The notes beneath the pieces are model-generated. The model was not told the DNA's origin, did no database searches, and saw only the letters and a list, made by a program, of their open reading frames with translations. Made by a program: the position numbers and the translations under genes. From an uncultured Steroidobacter sp. (GTDB lineage Bacteria > Pseudomonadota > Gammaproteobacteria > Steroidobacterales > Steroidobacteraceae): a stretch of DNA of 35,150 nucleotides. The stretch spans positions 1 through 35,150 of the forward strand of contig NZ_CALFXI010000032.1 of NCBI RefSeq assembly GCF_937958065.1. The letters run 5' to 3'. How positions within the stretch are numbered: position 1 is the first letter of the stretch; the number at the start of each line of letters is the position of its first letter. This document shows, piece after piece, positions 17,576 through 25,658 of this stretch.

Positions 17576-19336
17576 ATGACCACGTCTAATGCATCGCTCA
17601 AACGCTGGGTGGAGGATGTTGCCCGACTCACCCAGCCGGATTCGATCCACTGGTGCAACGGGTCGGATGCCGAGAACAGCGCCCTGATCGAAGCGATGCT
17701 CAAGAGCGGCGATCTTATCAAGCTCAACCAGGACACCCATCCCAATTGTTACCTGCATCGCTCCCACCCTTCCGATGTGGCGCGGGTCGAGCACCTGACC
17801 TTCGTCTGTACGCGCAATAAAGAGGACGCCGGTCCGAACAACCACTGGATGGAGCCCGCCGAGGCTCATCGCAAGATCGACGACCTGTTCGCCGGCGCGA
17901 TGAAGGGCCGGACCATGTACGTGATCCCGTACTGCATGGGCCCGATCGATTCGCCGTTCGCCCGCTGCGGCGTCGAGATCACCGACAGCCCCTATGTGGT
18001 CGTCAACATGCGCATGATGACGCGCATGGGCGACGCGGCGCTCAAGCGCATCGAGCGCGAAGATAAATTCGTGAAGGGTCTGCACTCGATCGGCGACCTG
18101 AATCCCGACCGCCGTTTCATCATGCACTTCCCCGAAGAGCTCACCATCAAGAGCGTGGGCTCGGGCTACGGCGGCAACGCCCTGCTCGGCAAGAAGTGTC
18201 ACGCGCTGCGCATCGCCAGCTACCAGGCGCGCGAAGAAGGCTGGCTCGCCGAGCACATGCTGCTCATGGGCCTGCAGAGCCCCGAAGGCAAGACGCACTA
18301 CATCGCCGCGGCCTTCCCGTCCGCATGCGGCAAAACCAATCTCGCGATGCTGGTGCCGCCGGCCTCCATGCCCGGCTGGAAGATCTGGACCCTCGGCGAC
18401 GACATCAGCTGGCTGCACGTCGACGACGAAGGTCAGCTGCGCGCCATCAATCCGGAGTCTGGTTATTTCGGCGTCGTGCCCGGCACGAACCGCAAGACCA
18501 ACTGCAACGCCTACGACATGATCCAGCGCGACACGATTTTCACCAACGTCGCGGTCACCGAAGACAATCAGCCCTGGTGGGAAGGCCTGGAAACCGGCAA
18601 GCCGGCGCTGGATTGGCAAGGCAAGCCGTACACCGGCAACGGTCCCGCCGCTCATCCGAACTCACGTTTCACCGTCTCGGCGAAACAGAACCCGATCTAT
18701 TCCACGCTCGCGGACGCGCCGGAAGGCGTGCCGATTTCCGCGATCCTGTTCGGCGGCCGTCGTCGCGAAGTCGCGCCGCTGGTTTATGAAGCGCGCAACT
18801 GGGCGCACGGCGTGCTCGTCGGCGCCGGCATGGCGTCCGAAACCACCGCTGCGGCCGTTGGCCAGATGGGCGTCGTACGTCGCGACTCGATGGCGATGAA
18901 GCCGTTCGCCGGCTACAACTTCGCCGACTACTTCGGCCACTGGCTCAAGCTCGGCAGCGGCAAGAACGCCAGCAAGCTGCCGAAGATTTTCCACGTCAAC
19001 TGGTTCCGCCAGGACCGCAACGGCAAGTTCATGTGGCCCGGCTTCGGCGAAAACCTGCGCGTGCTGAAGTGGATCGCCGACCGTTGCGAAGGCAAAGCCG
19101 AAGCGGTCGAAACCCCGATCGGCCTCGTGCCCCGCAAGCAGGACCTCGACATCAGCGGCCTGGACATGGACTCGTCGACGCTCGAGACGCTGCTCTCAAT
19201 AGACCCCGCCGCGTGGCGCCAGGAAGTCGATGCGATCGGCAAGTATCTGGATGAGTACGGCAGCCGCGTGCCGAGCCAGCTACGTGAAGAGTTGCAGGGC
19301 GTGGCGAAGAGACTGGAGGCGGCGAACGCGGCGTAA
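17576..19336 (+). CDS. pckG: Phosphoenolpyruvate carboxykinase (GTP)
   Basis: 586-aa cytoplasmic enzyme converting oxaloacetate and GTP to PEP, CO2 and GDP, the entry to gluconeogenesis. Seen: the GTP-PEPCK P-loop FPSACGKTN at residues 247-255 with the reactive Cys251, HWCNGSDAEN near the N-terminus, and GDDISWLHVDDEGQLRAINP. Length is normal. Start ATG 17576 has GAGG about 11 nt upstream. It stands alone, with its own promoter and terminator. Confidence 0.97.
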   Translation: MTTSNASLKRWVEDVARLTQPDSIHWCNGSDAENSALIEAMLKSGDLIKLNQDTHPNCYLHRSHPSDVARVEHLTFVCTRNKEDAGPNNHWMEPAEAHRKIDDLFAGAMKGRTMYVIPYCMGPIDSPFARCGVEITDSPYVVVNMRMMTRMGDAALKRIEREDKFVKGLHSIGDLNPDRRFIMHFPEELTIKSVGSGYGGNALLGKKCHALRIASYQAREEGWLAEHMLLMGLQSPEGKTHYIAAAFPSACGKTNLAMLVPPASMPGWKIWTLGDDISWLHVDDEGQLRAINPESGYFGVVPGTNRKTNCNAYDMIQRDTIFTNVAVTEDNQPWWEGLETGKPALDWQGKPYTGNGPAAHPNSRFTVSAKQNPIYSTLADAPEGVPISAILFGGRRREVAPLVYEARNWAHGVLVGAGMASETTAAAVGQMGVVRRDSMAMKPFAGYNFADYFGHWLKLGSGKNASKLPKIFHVNWFRQDRNGKFMWPGFGENLRVLKWIADRCEGKAEAVETPIGLVPRKQDLDISGLDMDSSTLETLLSIDPAAWRQEVDAIGKYLDEYGSRVPSQLREELQGVAKRLEAANAA

Positions 19337-19389
19337 CGGCGGCGTTTCAGCTGTGTCGAATCAGGCGGCGATGCTGGAAGGTGTCGCCG
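19335..19389. repeat. Diverged direct repeat, copy A
   Basis: About 55 bp that matches 19947-20000 at roughly 75-80% by eye (shared CAGCTGT-TCGAA and GGAAGG-GTCGCC). This copy contains most of the pckG terminator. Copy B encodes the end of the DUF6984-like gene; read in the same way, copy A gives a similar tail ending R-H-S-stop. Confidence 0.5.
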
Positions 19390-19396
19390 CCTTTTT
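19364..19396 (+). terminator. Rho-independent terminator of pckG
   Basis: GGCGGCGA (19364-19371) pairs perfectly with TCGCCGCC (19384-19391), 12-nt loop, followed directly by TTTTT. It lies 28 nt after the pckG stop. Confidence 0.85.
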
Positions 19397-19433
19397 ACTT
19401 TCTCTGGCCGATCAAACGCCGCGGACCACCAGT

Positions 19434-19763
19434 TCACGTCGCTGCAAAGACTCGCCGCAGATTCAGCCCCATCTTCGGTTTCATCAACTTCAAAGCCGCT
19501 GTTTCGCCTACGAGGTTCTCCACGAACGAAGCCGCCACGACTTCTCTGACCTCCTCATCGGCATCGGCGAGAGCTTCATCCAGCAGCGCCAAAAGACTGG
19601 CAACGCTAGGTGCCGCTGCGTTCTCAATGGCAAACCTCGTCACATCACCAAAGAACACATGCGGCAACAGCTCATCATTATCGGAGATGTGCTCATCGTA
19701 GACGCCCCTCAAATCAGGCACCGCGGCAAGCAATCTCTCAATTAGCGATCGGATCGTGGTCAT
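19434..19763 (-). CDS. Small conserved protein, DUF7674-like (immunity-like)
   Basis: 109-aa acidic cytoplasmic protein without signal or membrane segment. The pattern VYDEHISDNDELLPHVFFGDV resembles small proteins I associate with DUF7674, which often sit in polymorphic-toxin immunity arrays; recognition is from memory. ATG 19763 is preferred because AGGA lies 8 nt upstream. A GTG two codons earlier (19769) is possible but too close to that site. A short broken ORF ends 10 nt before it. Confidence 0.6.
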   Translation of the reverse strand: MTTIRSLIERLLAAVPDLRGVYDEHISDNDELLPHVFFGDVTRFAIENAAAPSVASLLALLDEALADADEEVREVVAASFVENLVGETAALKLMKPKMGLNLRRVFAAT

Positions 19764-19773
19764 CGTCACTGTC

Positions 19774-19940
19774 CTATCGAAGCGGCTTCCAGGTCCATGC
19801 GCAAGCTTTCAGCTCGTCAAATGTAATGGAACGCAAGCGCTTCCCAAAGCGGGCCGAGTTCATCAATCATCATCGTTGATAGTAGCGCAACCGACAGTTT
19901 TCGCCTCGAACACGAAGAGCTGGTTGTACTGTTCGGTCAT
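19774..19940 (-). pseudogene. Frameshifted remnant of a small gene upstream of the DUF7674-like gene
   Basis: Two short ORFs overlap as TGATG: 19863-19940 (25 aa, opening MTEQYNQLFVFEAKTVG) and 19774-19863 (29 aa, ending RSITFDELKACAWTWKPLR). Both halves read like natural protein, and a one-base shift would join them into about 54 aa. The second ends 10 nt before the next gene, an operon-like gap. It could be the end of a toxin or another small immunity gene; I do not recognise it. Confidence 0.35.
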
Positions 19941-19946
19941 GGCTGC

Positions 19947-20000
19947 AACCGCAGCGTCTCAGCTGTATCGAACCGGGGCAGCGGTGCCGGAAGGGTCGCC
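19947..20000. repeat. Diverged direct repeat, copy B
   Basis: Partner of 19335-19389. It lies across the 3' end of the DUF6984-like gene and encodes its last residues (GDPSGTAAPVRYS). The two copies flank the DUF7674-like gene and the remnant beside it. Confidence 0.5.
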
Positions 20001-20363
20001 AGTCAGCTCATCAACTCGCGGATATCGAACCAATGGTGAGAAGTCCACCTTCCAAAAGTCCACCTCAAATAGGTCGCCGTATTGATCGAGATTCAACGCG
20101 ATGGTCACCAACACTCCATCGTCATCGATGTAAGTCGCCTTTGCCAACTCGAATCCGAAGCGGCGTTCGCGATCATCTCGATGGAGGAACTTGATGCTAC
20201 CCATTCCACCGTCGCTCATGTCCAGCACAGTAATCGAATCCAAGACACTCGATCGCGATGCTTCGGAAGGCGACTGCGTCAGCAGCGCAATCACCAGGTC
20301 GCGCTCGTCCCGTCGAAGAGGCCGTGGAGCTCCTGCTTCACGGTCCCGTAATGCATCCGACAT
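19959..20363 (-). CDS. Small conserved protein, DUF6984-like
   Basis: 134-aa cytoplasmic protein. The pattern RPLRRDERDLVIALLTQ followed by VLDMSDGGMGSIKFL resembles the DUF6984 family, of unknown function and often found with toxin/immunity genes; this is recalled, not searched. ATG 20363 has GAGGA 8 nt upstream. The last 13 residues come from a repeated sequence, so the natural C-terminus may have been replaced. Confidence 0.65.
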   Translation of the reverse strand: MSDALRDREAGAPRPLRRDERDLVIALLTQSPSEASRSSVLDSITVLDMSDGGMGSIKFLHRDDRERRFGFELAKATYIDDDGVLVTIALNLDQYGDLFEVDFWKVDFSPLVRYPRVDELTGDPSGTAAPVRYS

Positions 20364-20374
20364 TCATGATTTCC

Positions 20375-20480
20375 TCAGTTATATCGGCTCGACGCGAACA
20401 AAGAACACCTTGCGACTTCGACCCAGGGTGCCGGAGTGTCGACATAATCGCGAAGGTACTCGCATGCCGCATTCTGTCAT
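20375..20480 (-). pseudogene. Protein-like fragment, probably an eroded gene end
   Basis: One minus-strand frame gives CEYLRDYVDTPAPWVEVARC before it loses sense; the next frame gives KVFFVRVEPI-stop (near 20379). Joined by one shift they read like a natural C-terminus. There is no start codon in a sensible place. Weak, and unassigned. Confidence 0.25.
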
Positions 20481-20512
20481 CAGAGCAGCGCCAGCCGGCA
20501 CACGCTCGCGCG

Positions 20513-20796
20513 CTATTCGTGCTCAGAGAGAATCCTAGGATAGCCCGCCGGGATCAATTTACCCGCAAACAGGACGTACCAATCCGGATCAAACGCTCTG
20601 TGCGAATGAATCTGGAGGCCTCCCTCCACGTAATCAATCGACACTGGCAGAAGGCCCTCACCGGGTGCGGCCAGCAGCTCTATGGCATGCCCCGGAGCCA
20701 TCACGATCTCCGCACCGTCATCTCCAGATACAGGCGCAATTCCGTCGCAGTTTCATTACGGAATCGTGCGACCGTGATGCGAGTGGAATGAGACAT
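20513..20796 (-). pseudogene. Frameshifted small gene
   Basis: The first part opens at ATG 20796 (MSHSTRITVARF, then RNETATELRLYLE) and stops at about 20701. The second, in another frame, is GAEIVMAPGHAIELLAAPG, then VSIDYVEGGLQIHSHRAFDPDWYVLFAGKLI, ending at 20513. One base gained or lost near 20717-20725 joins them into a protein of about 93 aa. The whole resembles small proteins from toxin/immunity neighbourhoods. It could also be a sequencing error. Confidence 0.6.
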
Positions 20797-20907
20797 TTGT
20801 TTCACGGCCTTCACTCTTGCTATAGCGCCGAGAGCAGCTCCGCGCCGGCCTTGAACGCCTTCGGCGCCAACGGATAGGCGAGCGTGCGATTCGGCGCCGG
20901 CCTCAGA

Positions 20908-21026
20908 CCCGGCGACAGCCGGGTGTTGTTTCGCGAGCAGCTCGCATGCGTGCAGGAAGGACACCTTTTGCGAGCGCATGATCCAGTCGATCGCGAGCCG
21001 CCGGCGTTGCACTATCGAGACAAGCA
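20908..21026 (-). pseudogene. Degraded CHC2-type zinc-finger (primase-like) fragment
   Basis: The minus strand reads P-C-L-S-R-stop-C-N-A-G-G-S, then after a one-base shift AIDWIMRSQKVSFLHACELL and AKQHPAVAG. This mirrors the CHC2 zinc-binding module of DnaG-like primases (pattern HCxGxC...GG-x-(V/A)IDWVM...GVSFRHAVELL). Start, end and first Cys/His pair are missing. Low expression value is expected. The remaining part of 20797-21086 shows no gene. Confidence 0.4.
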
Positions 21027-21058
21027 CGGCGGCGGAACGAGTTCCCCCGCTGTGCTTG
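21021..21058. other. Strong hairpin after the TonB receptor gene
   Basis: CAAGCACGGCGG (21021-21032) and CCGCTGTGCTTG (21047-21058) pair over 12 bp with one G-T, plus an inner GGAA/TTCC. It lies about 30 bp past the receptor stop codon. No T-tract on either strand, so it may be a 3' end stabiliser or weak terminator. Confidence 0.4.
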
Positions 21059-21086
21059 CCGTGGAGTGAAGCCAATAACTCGAGCT

Positions 21087-23759
21087 TTAGAAGCTCATCG
21101 TCAGTGACGCTGAGAACACCGTACCGACATCGTACTTGTTGTAGTACACCGTGTTCGGACCGCGCTCCTGGAACTCCTTGTAGCCGCGACCGAAGATGTT
21201 ACGAATCTCCAGCTTGGCCTCCAGATCCGTATCGAACAGGTTGAACGCCTCACGCGCCACGAAGTCGACTCGCAGGCCCGGCGATTCGTAGATGTCCGGC
21301 AGACCGGTCGCGCCGCGGCTGGTCACGCGGTCGCTTGCGTAGGACAGCAGGATCGTCTGCTGCGACAACCGCTGTGGACTCTCCAGACCGAATTGCAGAT
21401 TGACCAGGTGATCCGACTGACCCGTCAGCTGGCTGCCGTCCCTGAAGACGTTGCTCGCCGGCTGCATCGGTGCGCCAAACACGCGCACCGTATCGCCAGC
21501 TTCGACGTTGATCTTCGAATCCGTGAAGGTGTAGTTGCCGATCACCACTGCACGACGCGAGCCGAGGAACTCGTTGGAGAACATCTCGTCCAGCGGGAAG
21601 TACTTCTGCACTTCGAATTCCACACCATACAACACGGCCTCGGGCGCATTGGCGAAGCTGGTCTCCGGAGTGTTGTCGGTGAATCCGGTGTACGCCTCGA
21701 TCGGATCTTCGATCGTCTTGTAGAAGCCGGCGACCGACAAGCGCTGCTCGGGAGCGAAGTACCACTCGAAGCGCGCTTCCGTATTGACGAACTCGCTATC
21801 GGTCAGCAACGGATTGCCGCGATAGTAGCGGTTGTACTCGGGATCGAAATACAGCTGGAACATCAGCTCACGGAACTGCGGACGCGCGATGGTCTTCGAC
21901 GCGTTGAAGCGCAGCTGCATTGCGTCGTTGAACTTATAGGTAAGCGTCGCACCCGGCAACACATAATCGTTCTCGATGTTGGTGTTGGCGCCGGAGGTGA
22001 TCGGGTTCGTGAAGACCTGCAACGGACGCACTTCCTGCTTGCCCTTTTCGTAGCGGGCGCCGGCACTGAGCTCCAGCCCATCCATCAGCTCCGTCTGGAA
22101 CTGCGCATAGGCGGCCTCGGTACGCAGGGTAGCCGTGAACGCAGGGTCGGCTTCGGTCGTCTCGATCAGGCCGATGCCGTATTCCTCGATGATCGTACTG
22201 CTCAACAGGAAATCGGGCCGGAGCATCGCAATGGAGTTCGGCAACGTCGACGGCGCGACGATCTGGAACTCACGACGCGTGGAATCGCGCTTTGTATCCG
22301 TGATGTCGATACCGCCCGACAGCGCCAGTCGAGGCAGAATCTGTGCGGTGAGATCGACGCCGGCCGACCACAGATCCTCTTGCAGATCCGAGAAGGCAAT
22401 GTCGGCATGGCCCATGTTGCCGTTGTCCAGACGGTTGATGTAGTACTCGCCGAACTCGCTCGAGGGCTGGTTCGTGCGAATGTATCCGATCCCCAGCTCG
22501 TACGGAGCTTCACGCTTGGACGTGGAGTAAGAGGCTCGCGTGCTGACCTTCAGCGGATTCAGGTTGAATCCACCAGTGAGCTGCGTGCTGATCAGCTCAC
22601 GCTCATACAGAGCGGTGCTTTGATCGTTGAAGTCCGCGCCCGGGCGCGAGTTGTTTTGTCTGCCTTCCGCGAGGCTGCTGCGCTTGAGCGTGTCGTGGAT
22701 GTACACGTTGGTCCAGCGCAGGGTGTTGCCTTCGCCGAACTCGTAGCCGAGGCCAACCAGCGCGTTGGCGACAGCGCGGTTCTCCGTGGCAACCTGGCGG
22801 AAATCCCGGTCGACCTCAGACAGGTCGGCGTTCGCCGGTGTCTGCTGGAGGTTGTCGCGGGTGCGCCAGCTGTTGCTGAAGCCGGCCGTGGCAATCACGC
22901 CGAGATCCGACTCGCCCAATTGCCACGTGGTGCCGCCGGTGATGGTTCCGGAGTAGTTCGGCGCAGTGTCATCGCCCTTCTGCACCAGACCGTTGTTGCG
23001 GCCCACCAGCTGGCTGGCGATTGCACCGGTGTCCACGTTGCCCTGACTGATGCGCTGCCCGCTTCTGAAGAAATCCCGGAGCGCCGACGGCGTGTCACGA
23101 TTACCGTAACCAGTCCAATCATATTTGCTGCCGTAGTAATCGTAGCCGAGCTGGCCGGTCGTCTCGGTATCGCCGCTCACGCCGAGATTCACATCCAGGA
23201 ACGGCTGCCTGGGAATCGCGAGCGTGGTCAGGTTGATGACGCCCCCGCCGAATTCGCCCGGAAAGTTCGGCGAATAGGTCTTCTGCACCAGCGAGGACGC
23301 GATCACGTCGGTAGGAAACAAATCGAGCGGCACCGCGCGGCGCATCGGTTCGGGGCTTGGCAGCGGCGAACCGTTGAGCAACGCGAGCGAATAACGATCG
23401 CCCAGACCGCGGACGTAAACGAATCCGCTGCCCACCACACTCAAGCCGGTAACGCGGCCGAGCGCGCCGGCGATGTTACCTTCACCGGTGCGGGCGATAT
23501 CTTCGCTCGAAAGCACCGTGATGACCTGCGTCGTTTCCCGCTGCACTTCGCGCTCGCGGCGACCGACGACCGTCACGGTGGGGATGCCGCCAGGCATGGC
23601 GACATCGACCGATTCTCTCGCTGCAGGCAGAGCGGCCGCTGCAGGATCGGTCGCTTGCGCTGGCTGAGAAGCGTCAACCTCGACCGGCGCCTGAGCAAAG
23701 GCCTGGGTGGAAAACGCGGTAGCGGCGAGCAACATGCCCCACTTGCGCGGCTTGGCCAT
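21087..23759 (-). CDS. TonB-dependent outer-membrane receptor
   Basis: 890-aa receptor. Seen: signal peptide ending AFAQ (residue 23), plug domain from TVTVVGRREREVQRE through YVRGLGDRYSLALLNGSPLPSPEP and FPGEFGGGVINLTT (about residues 60-175, given in part), then a 22-strand barrel-like region with alternating aromatics and a terminal Phe (LTMSF*). It belongs to the group with the VRGLGDRY...NG signature. I start at ATG 23759, which has AGGA 8 nt before it; the frame runs 5 codons upstream. It follows a large lipoprotein gene by 100 bp. Substrate unknown. Confidence 0.93.
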   Translation of the reverse strand: MAKPRKWGMLLAATAFSTQAFAQAPVEVDASQPAQATDPAAAALPAARESVDVAMPGGIPTVTVVGRREREVQRETTQVITVLSSEDIARTGEGNIAGALGRVTGLSVVGSGFVYVRGLGDRYSLALLNGSPLPSPEPMRRAVPLDLFPTDVIASSLVQKTYSPNFPGEFGGGVINLTTLAIPRQPFLDVNLGVSGDTETTGQLGYDYYGSKYDWTGYGNRDTPSALRDFFRSGQRISQGNVDTGAIASQLVGRNNGLVQKGDDTAPNYSGTITGGTTWQLGESDLGVIATAGFSNSWRTRDNLQQTPANADLSEVDRDFRQVATENRAVANALVGLGYEFGEGNTLRWTNVYIHDTLKRSSLAEGRQNNSRPGADFNDQSTALYERELISTQLTGGFNLNPLKVSTRASYSTSKREAPYELGIGYIRTNQPSSEFGEYYINRLDNGNMGHADIAFSDLQEDLWSAGVDLTAQILPRLALSGGIDITDTKRDSTRREFQIVAPSTLPNSIAMLRPDFLLSSTIIEEYGIGLIETTEADPAFTATLRTEAAYAQFQTELMDGLELSAGARYEKGKQEVRPLQVFTNPITSGANTNIENDYVLPGATLTYKFNDAMQLRFNASKTIARPQFRELMFQLYFDPEYNRYYRGNPLLTDSEFVNTEARFEWYFAPEQRLSVAGFYKTIEDPIEAYTGFTDNTPETSFANAPEAVLYGVEFEVQKYFPLDEMFSNEFLGSRRAVVIGNYTFTDSKINVEAGDTVRVFGAPMQPASNVFRDGSQLTGQSDHLVNLQFGLESPQRLSQQTILLSYASDRVTSRGATGLPDIYESPGLRVDFVAREAFNLFDTDLEAKLEIRNIFGRGYKEFQERGPNTVYYNKYDVGTVFSASLTMSF

Positions 23760-23808
23760 ATCTATTCCTACCATTCTGTAGAGATTTTCGAAGTTCAGAA
23801 ACTTGAAT

Positions 23809-23843
23809 GCGGCGGGTCACGACTCGTCATCGCAACCCGCCGC
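23809..23843 (-). other. Hairpin between the lipoprotein and receptor genes
   Basis: GCGGCGGGT (23809-23817) and ACCCGCCGC (23835-23843): perfect 9-bp stem, 17-nt loop, just past the lipoprotein stop codon and before the receptor start. There is no T-tract. It could reduce read-through or protect the lipoprotein mRNA. Confidence 0.5.
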
Positions 23844-23859
23844 AAGCCGGTGGCTACCG

Positions 23860-25434
23860 TTACTCAGCAAGCGACGGCAGCGAGGTGCAGGCCGTGCTGG
23901 TAGTACCGAAGTCGGCAGTCGCCGAGTTGCAGGTCCAGCCCGCATACCACGTGTCCGAGGCATCGCGGACCGCGCCGACATACGGCGTGGTGAGAGCATC
24001 GAACTCCGGATCGATTGTCTGCGGATCCACTGCCACCGCGGCCGCCTCGTTCGCGCCATTGACGAACGTATTGGTCAGCGTCGGAGAGAACGTGGCGTTG
24101 TTGTTGGCGCCCGCTTCAAACGTGCTCAGCGCGGTCGCCGCGGTCACGCCGCTACCATCGACGGTAGGCGTGGTGCCACATGACATGACGACCGAAGTGA
24201 ACGACGGCGGTCCCAGCTTGTCGATGGCGGGATCGGTCGCGAGGATGTTCGCTCCGGCCAGACGCAGACACGCCATCGGGCTGGTCACCACGCCGTTGAC
24301 CAGCGTGGCATCAGCGCCGCCACGGAACAGCATGGCAGCCTGATTGCCTGTGGCGGGATTGCGATGAACGAAGGTGAAGTTCGCGAGCTTCATGTGAGTA
24401 CGCGGCGTCTGAGCCTCGAGCGTATTCGCCGAATCCAGCTCGATCATCGAATCCGCGGCACCCGAAGTCTTCTGAACCGCGATCACGAACTGGAGCGTGC
24501 CCTTGTAGCCGGTGTCCAGATCGACGCTGTCGTCATCCGCGCCGGTGACCACGATGTGGCGCAGGTGCGGACGGCCGCCGAAGATCTCGAAACCATCGTC
24601 GGAGCTGTTGTGCATCTGGATGTGATCGATGGTCGTGGCATTGCCCACGCCCTGGAGCGTCAGCGCCTGCAGCTCGGAGTTGGCGCCGAGCACATATCCC
24701 GAATAGCGGATCTGCACGTGGCTCATCGCGCCGCTGTTGTCGTCCACAGTCGCGCCACCGTAGAGCGCCAGAGCCGCAGAACCTTCCGTCTGACGATCGC
24801 AATCGACAGCACCCGGTGTCGCCGCGGTACGGCAGTCAGTGATCGGCGCGCGGCCCATCAACACTACACCGCCCCACTGGCCCTGCGAGTCATCGGTCGC
24901 CAGACCGAGGATGTTGTCACGGCTGGTGAATACGATCGGCCGCTCGGCCGTGCCGACTGCTTGAATCTTGTTGCCTCGATTGACGGCGAGCCATGAAGTG
25001 CCGGCCTTGCCGAACATCACGACACCCGGCTCGATGGTCAGAGTGACCGACGCTTCGCCCGCCGTAGCCGCGGGACCGAGATCATTGCCGACGTCCACGC
25101 GATCATGCAGGGCGTACAGCAGGCCAGCGACGCGAGGCAGCGTCGAACTCGCGGTGAAACGCGCTGGCAGGTCGCAAACGCGATAGGTGCCGGTCGGTCC
25201 GCTGATCGTGCCGGAGTCGGTCAACCCGATGGGATTGGCAATCGTGGGGCAGCCCGCAGCAGGTTGAACACCGCCATTGCCCGGATCCGGCCCCGGACCC
25301 GGGTCCGGATTCTGCGCCGGCGGATTGTTGATCGTAATGGGACCGCCCGCGCCCGCCGAAGAGATCTCGTCCGCACCGCAGCCAGCAAGTGCCATCGCGA
25401 CCGCGCTGGCGATAATCCACTGATATGTTTTCAT
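23860..25434 (-). CDS. Large lipoprotein, beta-helix-like, partner of the TonB receptor
   Basis: 524-aa lipoprotein: lipobox L-A-G-C19, a Pro/Gly/Asp linker at about 38-52, then a long repeat-rich body that looks like a parallel beta-helix (VNRGNKIQAVGTAERPIVFTS and IDHIQMHNSSDDGFEIFGG, among others). Similar lipoproteins stand beside TonB receptors in other Gram-negative bacteria and are thought to help capture the substrate, but the substrate is not known to me. Start ATG 25434 has GGGAG 8 nt upstream. A weak Pho-box-like repeat lies 60 bp upstream. Confidence 0.85.
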   Translation of the reverse strand: MKTYQWIIASAVAMALAGCGADEISSAGAGGPITINNPPAQNPDPGPGPDPGNGGVQPAAGCPTIANPIGLTDSGTISGPTGTYRVCDLPARFTASSTLPRVAGLLYALHDRVDVGNDLGPAATAGEASVTLTIEPGVVMFGKAGTSWLAVNRGNKIQAVGTAERPIVFTSRDNILGLATDDSQGQWGGVVLMGRAPITDCRTAATPGAVDCDRQTEGSAALALYGGATVDDNSGAMSHVQIRYSGYVLGANSELQALTLQGVGNATTIDHIQMHNSSDDGFEIFGGRPHLRHIVVTGADDDSVDLDTGYKGTLQFVIAVQKTSGAADSMIELDSANTLEAQTPRTHMKLANFTFVHRNPATGNQAAMLFRGGADATLVNGVVTSPMACLRLAGANILATDPAIDKLGPPSFTSVVMSCGTTPTVDGSGVTAATALSTFEAGANNNATFSPTLTNTFVNGANEAAAVAVDPQTIDPEFDALTTPYVGAVRDASDTWYAGWTCNSATADFGTTSTACTSLPSLAE

Positions 25435-25477
25435 CTAGTCGCTCCCGACGACGACACACTGAAGGAAATCTGTGTGT

Positions 25478-25511
25478 AGTTTGTGGGGCGAATATTTCAG
25501 TCAGACTACAA
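25478..25511 (-). promoter_or_regulatory. Weak Pho-box-like repeat upstream of the lipoprotein gene
   Basis: Minus strand TTGTAGTCTGACTGAAAT (25494-25511) matches the Pho-box consensus at only 11 of 18. It is followed after 10 nt by CAAACT (25478-25483), the same geometry as the three stronger boxes. It may be chance. Confidence 0.25.
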
Positions 25512-25629
25512 TGACGTTGCGGTTTGGTTCATCGAGGGGCAATGTTAAAGATTTGCAACAATCACAGCGCAGCACGCCTCAATCCTTGAGACCAGTCTGC
25601 GAGCCCGGCGAACGTTACTTATTATTAGA

Positions 25630-25657
25630 GCGCAGCTGCACTGGAAAGCAGCTGCAG
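25630..25657 (-). terminator. Hairpin after the cyclase-FHA gene
   Basis: GCAGCTGC occurs at 25632-25639 and 25648-25655 and pairs with itself, 8-nt loop, 2-4 bp after the stop codon. Only a few T residues follow on the minus strand, so it is a weak terminator candidate. The rest of 25435-25658 holds the Pho-box-like repeat and no gene. Confidence 0.4.
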
Positions 25658-25658
25658 A

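Noticed and set aside
17573..18655. 360-aa minus-strand open frame
   Set aside because: Antisense to pckG.
20701..21075. 124-aa minus-strand open frame as one gene
   Set aside because: It joins the tail of a CHC2 relic to the first half of the frameshifted gene; better explained as two remnants.
21393..23903. 836-aa plus-strand open frame
   Set aside because: Antisense to the TonB receptor, which has clear motifs; no domain in the shadow.
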